A stretch of 64,000 bases of DNA. Source: Chryseobacterium indologenes (GTDB taxonomy: Bacteria; Bacteroidota; Bacteroidia; Flavobacteriales; Weeksellaceae). The notes below the pieces were generated by a model that ran no database searches, had not been told where the DNA came from, and saw nothing but the letters and a program-made list of their open reading frames with translations. Every line of letters starts with the position of its first letter. Within the stretch, counting starts at the first letter, position 1. The position numbers and the translations under genes are program-made. Positions 53,216 to 63,768 of the stretch are shown piece after piece. The stretch lies in assembly GCA_001013295.1 (NCBI GenBank), contig LAZY01000036.1:62001-126000 (forward strand), read 5' to 3'.

Positions 53216-55300
53216 ATGAATATTAAAGATATTATAGAACAGAAACTTTCGGAAGTCATTTTGAATGTCTATCAGTTAAAAGACATCAATCTGGAAGTTC
53301 AGGAAAATAAAACGGAATTTGAAGGGGACTTTACGATCGTTACCTTTCCATTGGTTAAGCAGTTGAAAAAAAATCCTGAAAGCATTGGGGTAGAGTTAGG
53401 GGAAGCTTTAACAGAGCAGACCGAACTTTTCGAAAGCTTTAATGTAGTAAAAGGTTTCCTTAACGTTAAAGTTAAAAACCAATTTTTCGTAGATAACTTC
53501 AGATCAGTAAGCAACGGTTTTTCAACGATAGAAAAGAAGAATGCTACAGTAATGGTAGAATATTCTTCACCCAATACCAATAAGCCTTTGCACTTAGGAC
53601 ATATCAGAAATAATCTATTAGGATTTTCTGTAGCACAGATTCTGAAAGAGGCAGGGTATGATGTGATTAAAACTCAGATCATCAACGACAGAGGGATTCA
53701 TATCTGTAAGTCAATGTTGGCGTGGGAGAAGTTTGGAAACGGAGACACTCCTGATACTACCGATACAAAAGGAGATAAGTTTGTTGGAAACTATTATGTG
53801 GAATTTGACAAAGAATTAAAACGACAGGTAAATATTATTTACGAAGATTTTAGAAAAAATAATTTTGAAACTTTTGATACGAATAAGAAGGAAGAAGTTT
53901 TCAATTTAAATAATAAAATTAATTCTCTTGAAATACAAAAAAGAGAACTGCTTGATGCTCTGGACTATAGTGAAATTTCAAACCTTCATCCTCAGTTTGA
54001 TATTCAATTGAAGGATACTTTGGATAATGATTTATTTTTATCCAAAATACCAGGTTTAGTAGTAAAGGCTGTAAAGGAAAATGATGTTGAATTGATCAAG
54101 AAACAGACTAATAGCTTCCTTACTATCTTCAAGGACGTTTTAGAAGTTGAAAGTAAACTTGAAGCTGAAATATCTGCTCTTAAAGAGATCTGCAAACCTT
54201 CTACTGAGGTAATGAAAGAAGCTCAGAAAATGCTTGTTGACTGGGAAAATGGAGATGAAGCAGTAAGAAAACTTTGGGCTGAAATGAATTCCTGGGTATA
54301 TAAAGGATTCAATGAAACGTATAAAAGACTTGGGGTAGATTTTGATCAGGTCCAGTATGAAAGCAATACGTATATCTTAGGAAAAGATCTTATTCAGGAA
54401 GGATTGGATAAAGGAGTGCTGTATCAGAAAGAAGACGGATCGGTATGGTGTGACCTTACAGATGAAGGGCTTGATCAGAAATTATTGTTACGTTCAGATG
54501 GTACTTCAGTATATATGACTCAGGATTTAGGAACGGCGGTTGAACGTTTTAAACAAAACGATATTCAGAAGCTGATCTATACGGTGGGTAATGAACAGGA
54601 TTATCACTTCCAGGTACTGTTTAAAATCCTTAAAAAATTAGGATACCAGTGGGCTGATCAGCTATTCCACCTTTCTTATGGAATGGTAGAACTTCCGGAA
54701 GGTAAAATGAAATCCCGTGAAGGGACTGTGGTAGATGCTGATGACCTGATGCAGGAAATGTATGAAACCGCAAAATCTAAGGCTCAGGAACTTGGGAAAC
54801 TGGAGACTCTTTCAGAAGACGATAAAGAAGCATCTTATGAAACAGTAGGGTTGGGAGCATTGAAATACTTCATGCTGAAAGTGGATCCTAAGAAAAAAAT
54901 GCTTTTCAATCCGGCTGAAAGTATCGATTTCAACGGAAATACAGGGCCTTTCATTCAATATACTTATGCACGTATTCAGTCATTGCTATCCAAAGCGGGT
55001 ACTTTGCAGACAGAAAATGCCGATATTGAATTAAATCAATCGGAAAAAGAATTGATCATGCAGTTGGCTAACTTTAAGACAGTAGTAGAAAGATCTGCGG
55101 AAACATTAAGCCCGGCTTTAGTGGCCAATTATGTATATGACCTTGTGAAAACATACAACTCATTCTATCAGAATAATCCGATTCTGAATCAGGAAGATGA
55201 AAATGTAAAGCAATTCCGTTTAAATATTTCAGACCTTACAGCGAAAACGATCCAAAAGTCGTTAAAACTGCTGGGAATAGGAACTGTAAACCGAATGTAA
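53216..55300 (+). CDS. argS: Arginyl-tRNA synthetase with an extra internal segment
   Basis: A 694-aa class I synthetase. N-terminal additional domain (1-105), HLGH signature at 126-129 in NTNKPLHLGHIRNNLLG, GKMKSREGTVV in the KMSKS region, and C-terminal anticodon-binding helices ending GIGTVNRM. It charges tRNA-Arg. Length is about 100 residues above the usual 580-600. The excess maps to residues about 202-331, between YVEFDKELK and EAQKMLVDWENGDEAV, and is highly charged and helical. The rest appears complete. Start supported by a -7 element at 53136. Confidence 0.96.
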   Translation: MNIKDIIEQKLSEVILNVYQLKDINLEVQENKTEFEGDFTIVTFPLVKQLKKNPESIGVELGEALTEQTELFESFNVVKGFLNVKVKNQFFVDNFRSVSNGFSTIEKKNATVMVEYSSPNTNKPLHLGHIRNNLLGFSVAQILKEAGYDVIKTQIINDRGIHICKSMLAWEKFGNGDTPDTTDTKGDKFVGNYYVEFDKELKRQVNIIYEDFRKNNFETFDTNKKEEVFNLNNKINSLEIQKRELLDALDYSEISNLHPQFDIQLKDTLDNDLFLSKIPGLVVKAVKENDVELIKKQTNSFLTIFKDVLEVESKLEAEISALKEICKPSTEVMKEAQKMLVDWENGDEAVRKLWAEMNSWVYKGFNETYKRLGVDFDQVQYESNTYILGKDLIQEGLDKGVLYQKEDGSVWCDLTDEGLDQKLLLRSDGTSVYMTQDLGTAVERFKQNDIQKLIYTVGNEQDYHFQVLFKILKKLGYQWADQLFHLSYGMVELPEGKMKSREGTVVDADDLMQEMYETAKSKAQELGKLETLSEDDKEASYETVGLGALKYFMLKVDPKKKMLFNPAESIDFNGNTGPFIQYTYARIQSLLSKAGTLQTENADIELNQSEKELIMQLANFKTVVERSAETLSPALVANYVYDLVKTYNSFYQNNPILNQEDENVKQFRLNISDLTAKTIQKSLKLLGIGTVNRM

Positions 55301-55304
55301 AAAC

Positions 55305-55338
55305 AAAACGCCTTTTGAATTTTCAAGAGGCGTTTTTA
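55305..55338. terminator. Bidirectional terminator of argS and the BrkB-like gene
   Basis: AAAACGCCT...AGGCGTTTT with an inner TTGAA/TTCAA stem; T-run on the plus side, A-run before it serving the minus strand. Lies between two convergent genes. Confidence 0.85.
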
Positions 55339-55361
55339 TTTTTTTAAATATATCAGAGGCT

Positions 55362-56330
55362 TTACAGTTGTTGAGAATCCGGTACCTTCGGAATTTCACT
55401 CTCCTTTTTGCCGGTCATCTGTTTCAGGCTATCGGCATACAGCTTGGCGGGAGTCCACCTTGCATGTTTGGAAAGAATGACTTCATACCCTCTTTTATAA
55501 GTGTAAACCTTGGTAAATTTTGCCCCGAAAAAGATCAGCATGCAGGAGTAGTTGATCCACATCATAATCAGGATCACCGTTCCGGCAGCTCCGAATGCCG
55601 AAGTAGGTTTTACCTGGTTGAAATAAAGGCTTAATAAAAATTTTCCCAGTGTAAATAATATCGTTGTTAAAAAAGCACCCCGCCACACGGACTTCCAGGT
55701 GATCTGTACATCAGGCAACACTTTAAACATTAAAGCAAATAAAAGCATGACCAGTCCGAATCCGATCGAAAAATTGACGAACTCAACAAGCATATAGGTT
55801 TCAAACCCGAAATATTGGGTAATAATCTTGTTGAAAAGACTGATAAGCGAGGATAAGACCATCGTGATCATTAGTAAAAAACCAAGAATAAGAATCATCC
55901 CAAGGGAATTGGCTCTGTCTAATAAAAATTTGAGTAAAGCTTTTTTCGGTGCCGATTCTACATCCCAGAGTGCATTCAGTGTATGTTGAAGCTGAAAGAA
56001 CAGCGTAGTGGAACCAAAAACCAGCGCACCTACCCCCACTGCCTTCATAAAAATATTTTCTTTGTCGATCAGTGCACCTGCCAGCATTCCTTCAATACTT
56101 TTGGCGACATCCTGGCCCATAATGCCGCTGATCTGTGTGCTGATTTGGCCACGGATCGCTTCTTCACCGAAAAAGTTTCCGAGTACCCAAATAATAATGA
56201 TCAATAATCCCGGGATAGAAAAAATAGCATAATAGGCCAGACTCGCCGAATCTTTTGATGCGGAAGAGTTGTTCCATTCTGTAAACGTCTCTTTCAGAAC
56301 CTCCCAGAAAAATTTAGCATTATTAATCAT
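55362..56330 (-). CDS. YihY/BrkB-family membrane protein
   Basis: A 322-aa integral membrane protein with about six membrane segments: SLAYYAIFSIPGLLIIIIWV, LGMILILGFLLMITMVLSSL, FGLVMLLFALMFKVLPDVQI, GAAGTVILIMMWINYSCMLI. These match YihY/BrkB. The family was once thought to be RNase BN; that is now discounted. Recent work on relatives suggests a role in lipid or phospholipid transport across the envelope, which fits its place 11 bases after tamL. Third gene of the tamB-tamL unit. Confidence 0.88.
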   Translation of the reverse strand: MINNAKFFWEVLKETFTEWNNSSASKDSASLAYYAIFSIPGLLIIIIWVLGNFFGEEAIRGQISTQISGIMGQDVAKSIEGMLAGALIDKENIFMKAVGVGALVFGSTTLFFQLQHTLNALWDVESAPKKALLKFLLDRANSLGMILILGFLLMITMVLSSLISLFNKIITQYFGFETYMLVEFVNFSIGFGLVMLLFALMFKVLPDVQITWKSVWRGAFLTTILFTLGKFLLSLYFNQVKPTSAFGAAGTVILIMMWINYSCMLIFFGAKFTKVYTYKRGYEVILSKHARWTPAKLYADSLKQMTGKKESEIPKVPDSQQL

Positions 56331-56341
56331 ATCAAACTATA

Positions 56342-58669
56342 TTAAAATGGATAGCCAATAGCAATATTAAAAACAAGATTATCTTTTCTCCAGCCCGGAT
56401 CTCCAAAATTGATTTTATCAAATGTCCAACGGTCTCCTTTGGCATAATAAGGAACTCTCAATGGCATAGCCAGGTCTAATCTTAAGATCAGGATAGAAAA
56501 ATCCAGTCTCAGCCCCACTCCGGCGCCCACAGCAATTTCATTTAAAAAATCTTTGGTAAATTTTCCGCCAGGTCGGCTGGTATCATTGTTGATAAGCCAT
56601 ATATTTCCGGCATCCACAAAAACGGCAGCATTCAGAAATTTATAAAGATTAGCACGGTATTCGGCATTTAGTTCAAGCTTTATATCTCCGGACTGATCGA
56701 AATAAATACCCTGATCTATGGTTCTCGGATCAAAACTTCCAGGACCTAAAGTTCTCGCGCGGAATGCTCTGATACTGTTACTCCCTCCTGAGAAAAACTG
56801 TTTAGAGAAAGGAACGAATTCTGAATTTCCGTATGGATAGGCAATTCCACCAATAAACCTCGTGGCCAAAGAAGATTTTTCCGTAAACTTATGATAGAAT
56901 CTGAAATCGTTTTCAATCTTGGTATATTGACTGAAAGGAATTCCGAAGATTTCTTTTTGTTTATCGTTTTTGGCATCAGCACCGGTTACCAGACCTGTAA
57001 TATTTCCTGCCAGATCCAATGTCCCTTTATAATAAAAAGTATTGGTTTTAGGGAGCATGGTATTGGTGTAGGTGTAGGAATAGGTAGGCCCAAAGATCAG
57101 CTGTTTCGCTACAACCCGTTGCATGGCAGGATTAGTTGCAGACTCTGTTGTGTACAGATCTGTAACTTTTTGTGGAGAAACCAGGGTGATGTCAATCACT
57201 TTCAGTTCATGTTCCTTTCTTGCATTTTCTTTCCATAAGTACCCAAATGAAGCTGTGAAGTTATTAAGGGTATAATACTTTGTTCTGTTTTGGAATTCAT
57301 ATCCCAATGTAATATTCGTTCTTGGAACAAATTCACTGGAAGAATGAAAACGGAAAGGAGCAACAATCCTTGGGATGGAAAGCTGTACATTAGTTCCTGC
57401 ACGGAAGATGTTGTTGGCATCCTGAGCACCTCCCATCTGGAAATCAAAAGCTCCGTAGATGGCGGCTTTGAATTGTTCAGCACCTCGGAAGAAATTTCTG
57501 TGCGTCCAGTTCAGGTTCAGCTCACTCCCTGCATAGTTTGCAGAATTGGTTCTTCCTAAAGCTTCAAGACGGAGGGACTGGATTTTTTTTGGTGTCAATA
57601 AATAATAGGCATCAAACTTATGTTGTAAAGAATCTGAAGTAATAAATTCATTTTTCACAAACTTGAATACTCCTAAACTGATCAATCGGTTCAGCGTAAG
57701 ATTATGGTTCGATCGGTTATAAAGATCTCCTTTTTTAAAATACAGTGCTCTGTCGAAAATTTTCGGTTTGAATTTGTGCTGCGGGTCAATCACATAAATG
57801 TCATCAAAGGCATATTTAGAAAGAGAATCCTGATTCATAGGAATACTGTATTTCCCGTCTTTTACATCCTGAATGTTGTAATTGGGAAACACCACCACCT
57901 TATCAATACTGAATTGTTGAGTAGCCAGATCAGGAGTGTTCTCCTTCAGCTTTACATTCAGCTCTACTTTATGATTTTTGCTTACCGTACTGTCTGCCTG
58001 TACAATGATATTATCCGGATGGAAATAATAAAAACCTCTTTCTTTTAAACCGTTATCAATTCTTTCCCTTTCCGCCTTGATGACGTCCAGATCAAAAGGC
58101 TGACCATTTTTAAGAAGTGTTTTATTCGTTAAACTCTGAATTTCCTGATTTACGAGTGTAGAATCTTTCTGAAATTTCACCCCGTCCACAAGATACCTGG
58201 CACCGGGTCTTACCGTATAAATGACCTGCGCTTTTTTATTCTTTGAAACCGTATCATAAGTAGCCCGTGCATTGAAATACCCTTTGTTTTCAGAATAATT
58301 CTCAATAATATCTTTATTGAATTCACGATCTACGTCTCCCAATAATACAGGCTTTTCACCCATTTTATACTTAAGCCAGTAATTAAAACCTTTATCCTTC
58401 TTAGGCTCTTTGGCAATATTATAGAAATACAGCTTAGGCCGCATTCCTAAAAATGTAGAATTAGGCTTAGGAGTAAGATTCGCTTCCAGGGCAGACTGAA
58501 GGTTCTGTTTTTCTTTTTTCGGGATAGTATCGTTTTCGATCTTTACCTTAGCTCCGGTATAGAGCATCTGGCCTTCTTTCAGAAATCTTGTATTGCTGCA
58601 GGAGATTATTGTTGATGCCAATCCGGAAACCAACAGAGATTTACAATATATAGGGAATGTTTTACTCAT
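56342..58669 (-). CDS. tamL: TamL, lipoprotein BamA/TamA homologue
   Basis: A 775-aa outer-membrane protein. It has a lipoprotein signal with Cys24 (VSGLASTIISCSNTRFLKEG), two or more POTRA-like domains (YNYSENKGYFNARATYDTVS, GLKERGFYYFHPDNIIVQAD) and a C-terminal 16-strand barrel ending NLVFNIAIGYPF with the RAFRARTLGPGSF motif. Bacteroidota lack TamA and use this lipidated form, TamL, with TamB. Its ATG overlaps the tamB stop (TAATG). It assembles or helps transport across the outer membrane. Confidence 0.9.
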   Translation of the reverse strand: MSKTFPIYCKSLLVSGLASTIISCSNTRFLKEGQMLYTGAKVKIENDTIPKKEKQNLQSALEANLTPKPNSTFLGMRPKLYFYNIAKEPKKDKGFNYWLKYKMGEKPVLLGDVDREFNKDIIENYSENKGYFNARATYDTVSKNKKAQVIYTVRPGARYLVDGVKFQKDSTLVNQEIQSLTNKTLLKNGQPFDLDVIKAERERIDNGLKERGFYYFHPDNIIVQADSTVSKNHKVELNVKLKENTPDLATQQFSIDKVVVFPNYNIQDVKDGKYSIPMNQDSLSKYAFDDIYVIDPQHKFKPKIFDRALYFKKGDLYNRSNHNLTLNRLISLGVFKFVKNEFITSDSLQHKFDAYYLLTPKKIQSLRLEALGRTNSANYAGSELNLNWTHRNFFRGAEQFKAAIYGAFDFQMGGAQDANNIFRAGTNVQLSIPRIVAPFRFHSSSEFVPRTNITLGYEFQNRTKYYTLNNFTASFGYLWKENARKEHELKVIDITLVSPQKVTDLYTTESATNPAMQRVVAKQLIFGPTYSYTYTNTMLPKTNTFYYKGTLDLAGNITGLVTGADAKNDKQKEIFGIPFSQYTKIENDFRFYHKFTEKSSLATRFIGGIAYPYGNSEFVPFSKQFFSGGSNSIRAFRARTLGPGSFDPRTIDQGIYFDQSGDIKLELNAEYRANLYKFLNAAVFVDAGNIWLINNDTSRPGGKFTKDFLNEIAVGAGVGLRLDFSILILRLDLAMPLRVPYYAKGDRWTFDKINFGDPGWRKDNLVFNIAIGYPF

Positions 58670-61600
58670 TACTTAAATTCTACCACTTGATTGTTTTGAT
58701 TCTTTTTAGGTTTCTTCTCTTTGGACTTCTGGAATATCTCCCTGAATTTGTCATAATCCAGAGTAATGATAAACCCGACTCCGGTTTCAATGATCTGCCC
58801 CTGAAGAGCTACCTGATATTCGTCTTTACGATAAGCCCGCAGCATATACCTTCCATCTTTGGAAAGGCTGTAATCTACAGAAACATTACCGGCAATATTG
58901 GTCATATTTTCATTCTGACGGGCTTGTCCTTCCAGTCCGAAATTACTTCCTACAGTCACTTTCAGCCTATCATTCAACAGTTTTTTACTGATGTCTACGT
59001 TCAGGTCGGTTCTGGTATTTTTCTCTCCGGTAGAATAATCCTCCGAAGAATCAAGACCGAAATTCAGATCCACCCCTTTTATAAGTCCTGAGGCAAGATT
59101 GTTCAGCTGTTGAGAAAGAATTTTACTTACGCTCTGCCTTGCCATCGTTTCTGCAGACATTCCGGCACCACTCTCAAACGGATTTTCTCCGATGAATCGG
59201 TTCAGAAGGAGTAAAGCAAATACCTGTTTATTCATTTCAGACTCCTGCGTTCTGAGCTGAGCCAGTTTTTGATCGATAACCTCCTTTACATTGGTCGATA
59301 TAGAATTATTCTTTTCCTCTGTAGTAATATCAAAACTAAGCTGAGGTTTCAAAAGTTCACCTTTCATCTTCAATAAAGTGTTGAAAGGTATTCTTTGTTT
59401 ATACTGATTCATTACGGAGGCGCTCTGTCCGCTGACCTGCTGTTCCACAAGATCAATAGGAGGGGCTTCGGTTTTATATACGGCAGTAATATTCATGATC
59501 GCCATGGTAGGTTCCCCGGTCCAGGTAATCGTACTTCCTTTCTGAATATCAAATTTACGTTTCAGGAAACTTACCGAAAGATCATAGCTTCCTTTGTTGA
59601 CTTCATATACCCCTACAAGAGTTGTTTTTCCTGAAGGATCGATTCCCCCGGTCAGCTCCGCTTCTCCCTGAAGCTGTACAAAATCTCCATTTGCTTTATC
59701 AATGATCAGTGAAAGTTTAGCTTCTTTGCTTATTTCAATATTAACACTTACATCCATCCCTTTGATACGGCTTTGCGCATTCAGAGAATCTGCTTTCACT
59801 GTTTTGTTTAAAACAACCTGATCCTGATCAATAAACTCTACAATACCGTCTCTTTCCTGTAGTGATGGCGTAGACTGAGGCAATACAAAAGTGAAATCTG
59901 TATTGTCTGAAACACTCAGTCTTCCGTCTACTTTTGGCAAATCAAGATTTCCACGGATACGAAGTCCGGCATCAATCGCAAGAACTCCGTACATCATGGC
60001 ATCATTCGTTTTTTCTGAGTTTACGACTTTGAAATCTTTTGCATTCACATTCAGGTTAAATGCGAAATCCCTGTAAGTCTGGGTAAGAACCTGTCCGTCT
60101 ACAACAAGAGCGTTTCCATCTTTATCATTAATTTTAAACTTATTAAATTCGATACCACGGCTGGTAAAATCAATCTCATCGTTCAGCTTTCTGAAGTCAC
60201 TTCCTGTTTTGGCAATCTCCAGGCCGGCATCATTGAATTTTACTTTTCCTAAAATATTCGGTTTGTCAGAAGTTCCGGTGATCTTTAAGTTCCCGGAGAG
60301 ATAGCCTTCCGTATTGGTAATCGCATTCATTGAGAATCCTTGAATACTCTTCATCTGAAGCTGGTTGATCACCATATTCAGGTCGAATGTACTCGAAGAA
60401 GTATTGTAATCTCCAAGAATTTTTACATCATTATTGTTTCCGGAAAGAGCAATATCAGCATTTAAGATTTTAGGTGAAGCATTGTTGACCTTTACTGCCA
60501 GATTTCCTACCGGACTTCCATATACGATCAGGTCGGTAATATTCAGATCCGAAGTGAAAGTCATATCTTTCATCACATCTCGCAGCTGAGCCTTCCCGTT
60601 GATTGTTCCTCTTGCCAGAACAGTATCTTTTTTAATAAGTTCTGTAATGGTTTCGATCTTAAAATCTTTCAGTGAAATATTCAAAGGGCTGCTTGGACTT
60701 TCACTTTCAGACTGGATAGAAATCTCACTGCCCGCATTGGAAAGAATAAAATTGTCAGCAAGAATTCCTTTGTTGCTGATCTGAATTTTGTTGTTTTCAG
60801 CAACATTCCAGTCAGTGTAGTTGAGTTTTAAACCATTCGGATTTAAAGAGACTTCCGTAATATCATTCAATGATTTGGCACTTCCCGCAATAAGGAATCG
60901 GGTGGCATCTTTTTCATCCTTTGTGGTGATATTATACCTGATGGTGTTCTCAGCAACATCCCCATCGATATTGATTTTATTTAAAGAAAAGCTGGAACTT
61001 TTCAAAGCGGCTACATTCAGGCTGTATTGCAGTGCCTGGTTTTCATTGGTTACTTTTAAAACGCCGTTTTCAATTGTATTTTCACCATAGAGCAGCTGCG
61101 GAACCTGTCCGTCGATTTCAATCTTCTGAGAATCGGCATCATAGTTTCCTGTTAAATTAATGGTTTCAAAACTTTTCAGATCAGGAACGAATTTTCTGAT
61201 AATATCATCGTTTTTAATTTTTGCGGTGAAAGCAAAATGTTGTCCCGGATCAATTTTCTGGCTCTTATCCGGTTTCTGGAACTGATAATACTGGTTGACA
61301 GTCTTTGTTAAAGCTCCAAAAATCTGGGTAAGTTTATATTTTCCTTTCAATTCCACATCTGCAACCTGGGAATTAAAAATGATCTGAGTAGAGTCTGCAG
61401 TAGAGGAGGCTTTCAGATTCAGTTCCTGTACAGGATAAACTTCTTTGGTATCAGAAAATGCAAAATCTTTCAGGTTCAAATAGCCGTTCAGATTATTGGG
61501 ATCGAGACTTGTAAAATCCCCATCAATTTTTCCGGCAATGATCATTGGTTTTTCATAAAAACCAAGTTTGTTGACATCCAGTTTGATCACTTCACCATTC

Positions 61601-63696
61601 ACTTTTACCGTAGGATTTTTTTCATTATAAATTCCTGAAGCAGTAAGCAGTAAACTGGCATTCGGATCTTTTGAATCTAAAACCACATGGTAAACACCTT
61701 TGTTGATTTTACCCGTTAAATTCATATTCTGATAACGGTATCCTTTATAGACTGCTGAAGCCACATGTCCTTTTAAGTCTGCATTGGCATTTTTAAAATC
61801 AAAACTTTCTCCTTTTGCGGCAATCTGTGCCGTAACCGGGCCTATATCTTTGTTTTGGATTATTTTTCCTACCTGTACGCCCTGAAGATTGGCTTTCACA
61901 TCATACAATTCATGATTTTTCCTACGCATATCAACATTGGCAATAACTGCCGCATTTCCAAGAGTGGAGTAGAGGTTGAGGTCCGTATTTACCACTTTGG
62001 TGGTTCCTTTTGCATTTCCTTTGATGCTGAAATGAGAAGGAAGTGAAATATTGGATGGAATTGTATTTTTAGGAACGAGATTAAAGATGGTTCTGGCCTC
62101 AGAAGAAAATTCCCCGATGTTCAGATCATAAGACAGCTGATCAGGATTCATCGCGTTTTTAACCTTTCCTGAAGCAACGACTCTCAGCTGATCCAGCCCT
62201 GATACTTTAAGATCCCGGATCAAAAGGTCATTTACACTGCCTTTTACATTGGCATTGACATTAAGAATGGCATTCGGATATTTGTTGAACGGAACAGTAT
62301 TTCTTAAAGTAGGCACCAGATTCAGAATATCTGAAAAACCGATTTTTGAATCTTTAATATTGGCTGAAATTTTTACCGCTTCAAGGTTCGAACTCAGCTG
62401 ACCGATGGAATTGTAATTTAAAATAACCTCGTTACGCAATAAAGTTTTCGGAGTCTGAAGATAGAGATCTTTGAGATATGCCTCCTTTTCTGCATAGACA
62501 AAATCCGTATTGAATTTCTGAATATCCAGTCCTCTTGCTTCCTGAATTTCTGCAGAATTCACCGTTCCTGCAAAAGTATTATTCTCCATTTTGAAACTCC
62601 TCACTTCCACATTCATTTTTGAGAAATTCAGGTGGTTGAAATCCATTCCTTGTCGGGTAGGAGCAATAGCGGTATTGTTGTAAGTTACCCTTACATCATT
62701 AAGAACCAGTTTGCCCAAAAGCAGCTTCATCGCTTTATCCTGATCCGAAACTTTTGAAACTTCAGGTTCTTTGGTATTTTTAGGTTGAGCATTCTGGGCA
62801 GGGAGATAAAGGTTGGCATTAATATCAGCCCCGGAAAGGAAAACATTGGCAACGTTGTAGGAATTGTTTTCAAGATCAAGTTTGTTAACCTTTGTGCTTA
62901 ATTCCTTAAATAAAACCTTGGCAAATGTTTTGGTATTGTCATCTCCGTAATCAATATCAAAATTGGTAAGTTTAATCCCTCTCAAACCAATGTTCATCGG
63001 TTTTTTCTCATTGAGAGAATCTACTTTTTTCTCAACTTTTTTAGAAACTTCCTCTACGATACCCTGCTTTAACTTTAATTTTAATCCATCCAGATTAATA
63101 TCATTGACAGCATAGGTATTTTTATTGAGATCGAATTTTTTTACTCTTGTATCAAAAGAGTTGAAGTAGAGTTTAATGTCATTTTTAGACTGCTGGTCGT
63201 TGAAAGTAACACCAATATCTTTTAAATTAATTTTATCAAGGGAAATAATAAAGGGCTTAGACGAACTTTCTTCTTTATCACTGGTTGCAAAAGCATCAAT
63301 GATATAATCGAAATTGAATTTTCCGTCGGGCTTTCGTACCACATTGGCACGGGCACCTTCCAGGTCTACAGAAGTAATGTCGGCTGTAGAATTGAGCAGC
63401 TTCAGCATATGTAAACCTACATCCAGCTTTTTAACCGCCAAAAGAGTATCTACATCCTGTCCTTTGAGATAAAGATTTTCCATCACAAGGCTGTTGGGAA
63501 ATCCGATATAAACCCTTTCAAGGCTTACCGGAGTTTTGATCTTTTTCTCAAGATAAACAATAAGCCGGTCTTTAATGAAATTCTGAACGGCAGGAAGTCT
63601 TAAGCTTAATATCAACAGGGTAAGAAAAACCAATACTGAAATAAAGGTTATTGCAATACGCCTTAGAAGTTTTCTTTTGTTGATTTTTAGTTTCAA
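58669..63696 (-). CDS. tamB: TamB, inner-membrane translocation and assembly module
   Basis: A 1675-aa protein, large even for TamB. A single N-terminal membrane anchor (LLRRIAITFISVLVFLTLLI) is followed by AsmA-like entry strands (VSLERVYIGFPNSLVMENLY), then about 1300 residues of repetitive beta structure (hydrophobic groove of the lipid-bridge fold) and the conserved C-terminal TamB domain (GNLKITGTSDKPNILGKVKF, TTLVGVYEVNKGSYDLSVSF, QVFALLLLNRFIG). TamB-type bridge proteins carry lipids from inner to outer membrane, with TamL as the outer partner. First gene of tamB-tamL-brkB. Confidence 0.93.
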   Translation of the reverse strand: MKLKINKRKLLRRIAITFISVLVFLTLLILSLRLPAVQNFIKDRLIVYLEKKIKTPVSLERVYIGFPNSLVMENLYLKGQDVDTLLAVKKLDVGLHMLKLLNSTADITSVDLEGARANVVRKPDGKFNFDYIIDAFATSDKEESSSKPFIISLDKINLKDIGVTFNDQQSKNDIKLYFNSFDTRVKKFDLNKNTYAVNDINLDGLKLKLKQGIVEEVSKKVEKKVDSLNEKKPMNIGLRGIKLTNFDIDYGDDNTKTFAKVLFKELSTKVNKLDLENNSYNVANVFLSGADINANLYLPAQNAQPKNTKEPEVSKVSDQDKAMKLLLGKLVLNDVRVTYNNTAIAPTRQGMDFNHLNFSKMNVEVRSFKMENNTFAGTVNSAEIQEARGLDIQKFNTDFVYAEKEAYLKDLYLQTPKTLLRNEVILNYNSIGQLSSNLEAVKISANIKDSKIGFSDILNLVPTLRNTVPFNKYPNAILNVNANVKGSVNDLLIRDLKVSGLDQLRVVASGKVKNAMNPDQLSYDLNIGEFSSEARTIFNLVPKNTIPSNISLPSHFSIKGNAKGTTKVVNTDLNLYSTLGNAAVIANVDMRRKNHELYDVKANLQGVQVGKIIQNKDIGPVTAQIAAKGESFDFKNANADLKGHVASAVYKGYRYQNMNLTGKINKGVYHVVLDSKDPNASLLLTASGIYNEKNPTVKVNGEVIKLDVNKLGFYEKPMIIAGKIDGDFTSLDPNNLNGYLNLKDFAFSDTKEVYPVQELNLKASSTADSTQIIFNSQVADVELKGKYKLTQIFGALTKTVNQYYQFQKPDKSQKIDPGQHFAFTAKIKNDDIIRKFVPDLKSFETINLTGNYDADSQKIEIDGQVPQLLYGENTIENGVLKVTNENQALQYSLNVAALKSSSFSLNKINIDGDVAENTIRYNITTKDEKDATRFLIAGSAKSLNDITEVSLNPNGLKLNYTDWNVAENNKIQISNKGILADNFILSNAGSEISIQSESESPSSPLNISLKDFKIETITELIKKDTVLARGTINGKAQLRDVMKDMTFTSDLNITDLIVYGSPVGNLAVKVNNASPKILNADIALSGNNNDVKILGDYNTSSSTFDLNMVINQLQMKSIQGFSMNAITNTEGYLSGNLKITGTSDKPNILGKVKFNDAGLEIAKTGSDFRKLNDEIDFTSRGIEFNKFKINDKDGNALVVDGQVLTQTYRDFAFNLNVNAKDFKVVNSEKTNDAMMYGVLAIDAGLRIRGNLDLPKVDGRLSVSDNTDFTFVLPQSTPSLQERDGIVEFIDQDQVVLNKTVKADSLNAQSRIKGMDVSVNIEISKEAKLSLIIDKANGDFVQLQGEAELTGGIDPSGKTTLVGVYEVNKGSYDLSVSFLKRKFDIQKGSTITWTGEPTMAIMNITAVYKTEAPPIDLVEQQVSGQSASVMNQYKQRIPFNTLLKMKGELLKPQLSFDITTEEKNNSISTNVKEVIDQKLAQLRTQESEMNKQVFALLLLNRFIGENPFESGAGMSAETMARQSVSKILSQQLNNLASGLIKGVDLNFGLDSSEDYSTGEKNTRTDLNVDISKKLLNDRLKVTVGSNFGLEGQARQNENMTNIAGNVSVDYSLSKDGRYMLRAYRKDEYQVALQGQIIETGVGFIITLDYDKFREIFQKSKEKKPKKNQNNQVVEFK

Positions 63697-63713
63697 ATGA
63701 AATGGGTTTGTAA

Positions 63714-63721
63714 CAAAGATA
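63714..63721 (-). promoter_or_regulatory. Putative -7 element of tamB
   Basis: Minus-strand TATCTTTG fits TAnnTTTG and lies 18 bases before the start codon. No TTG at the usual distance. Confidence 0.45.
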
Positions 63722-63768
63722 ATAATACTAATTTATTCGTTCTTTGTTGTGGTACCCTTTTCGAATGC

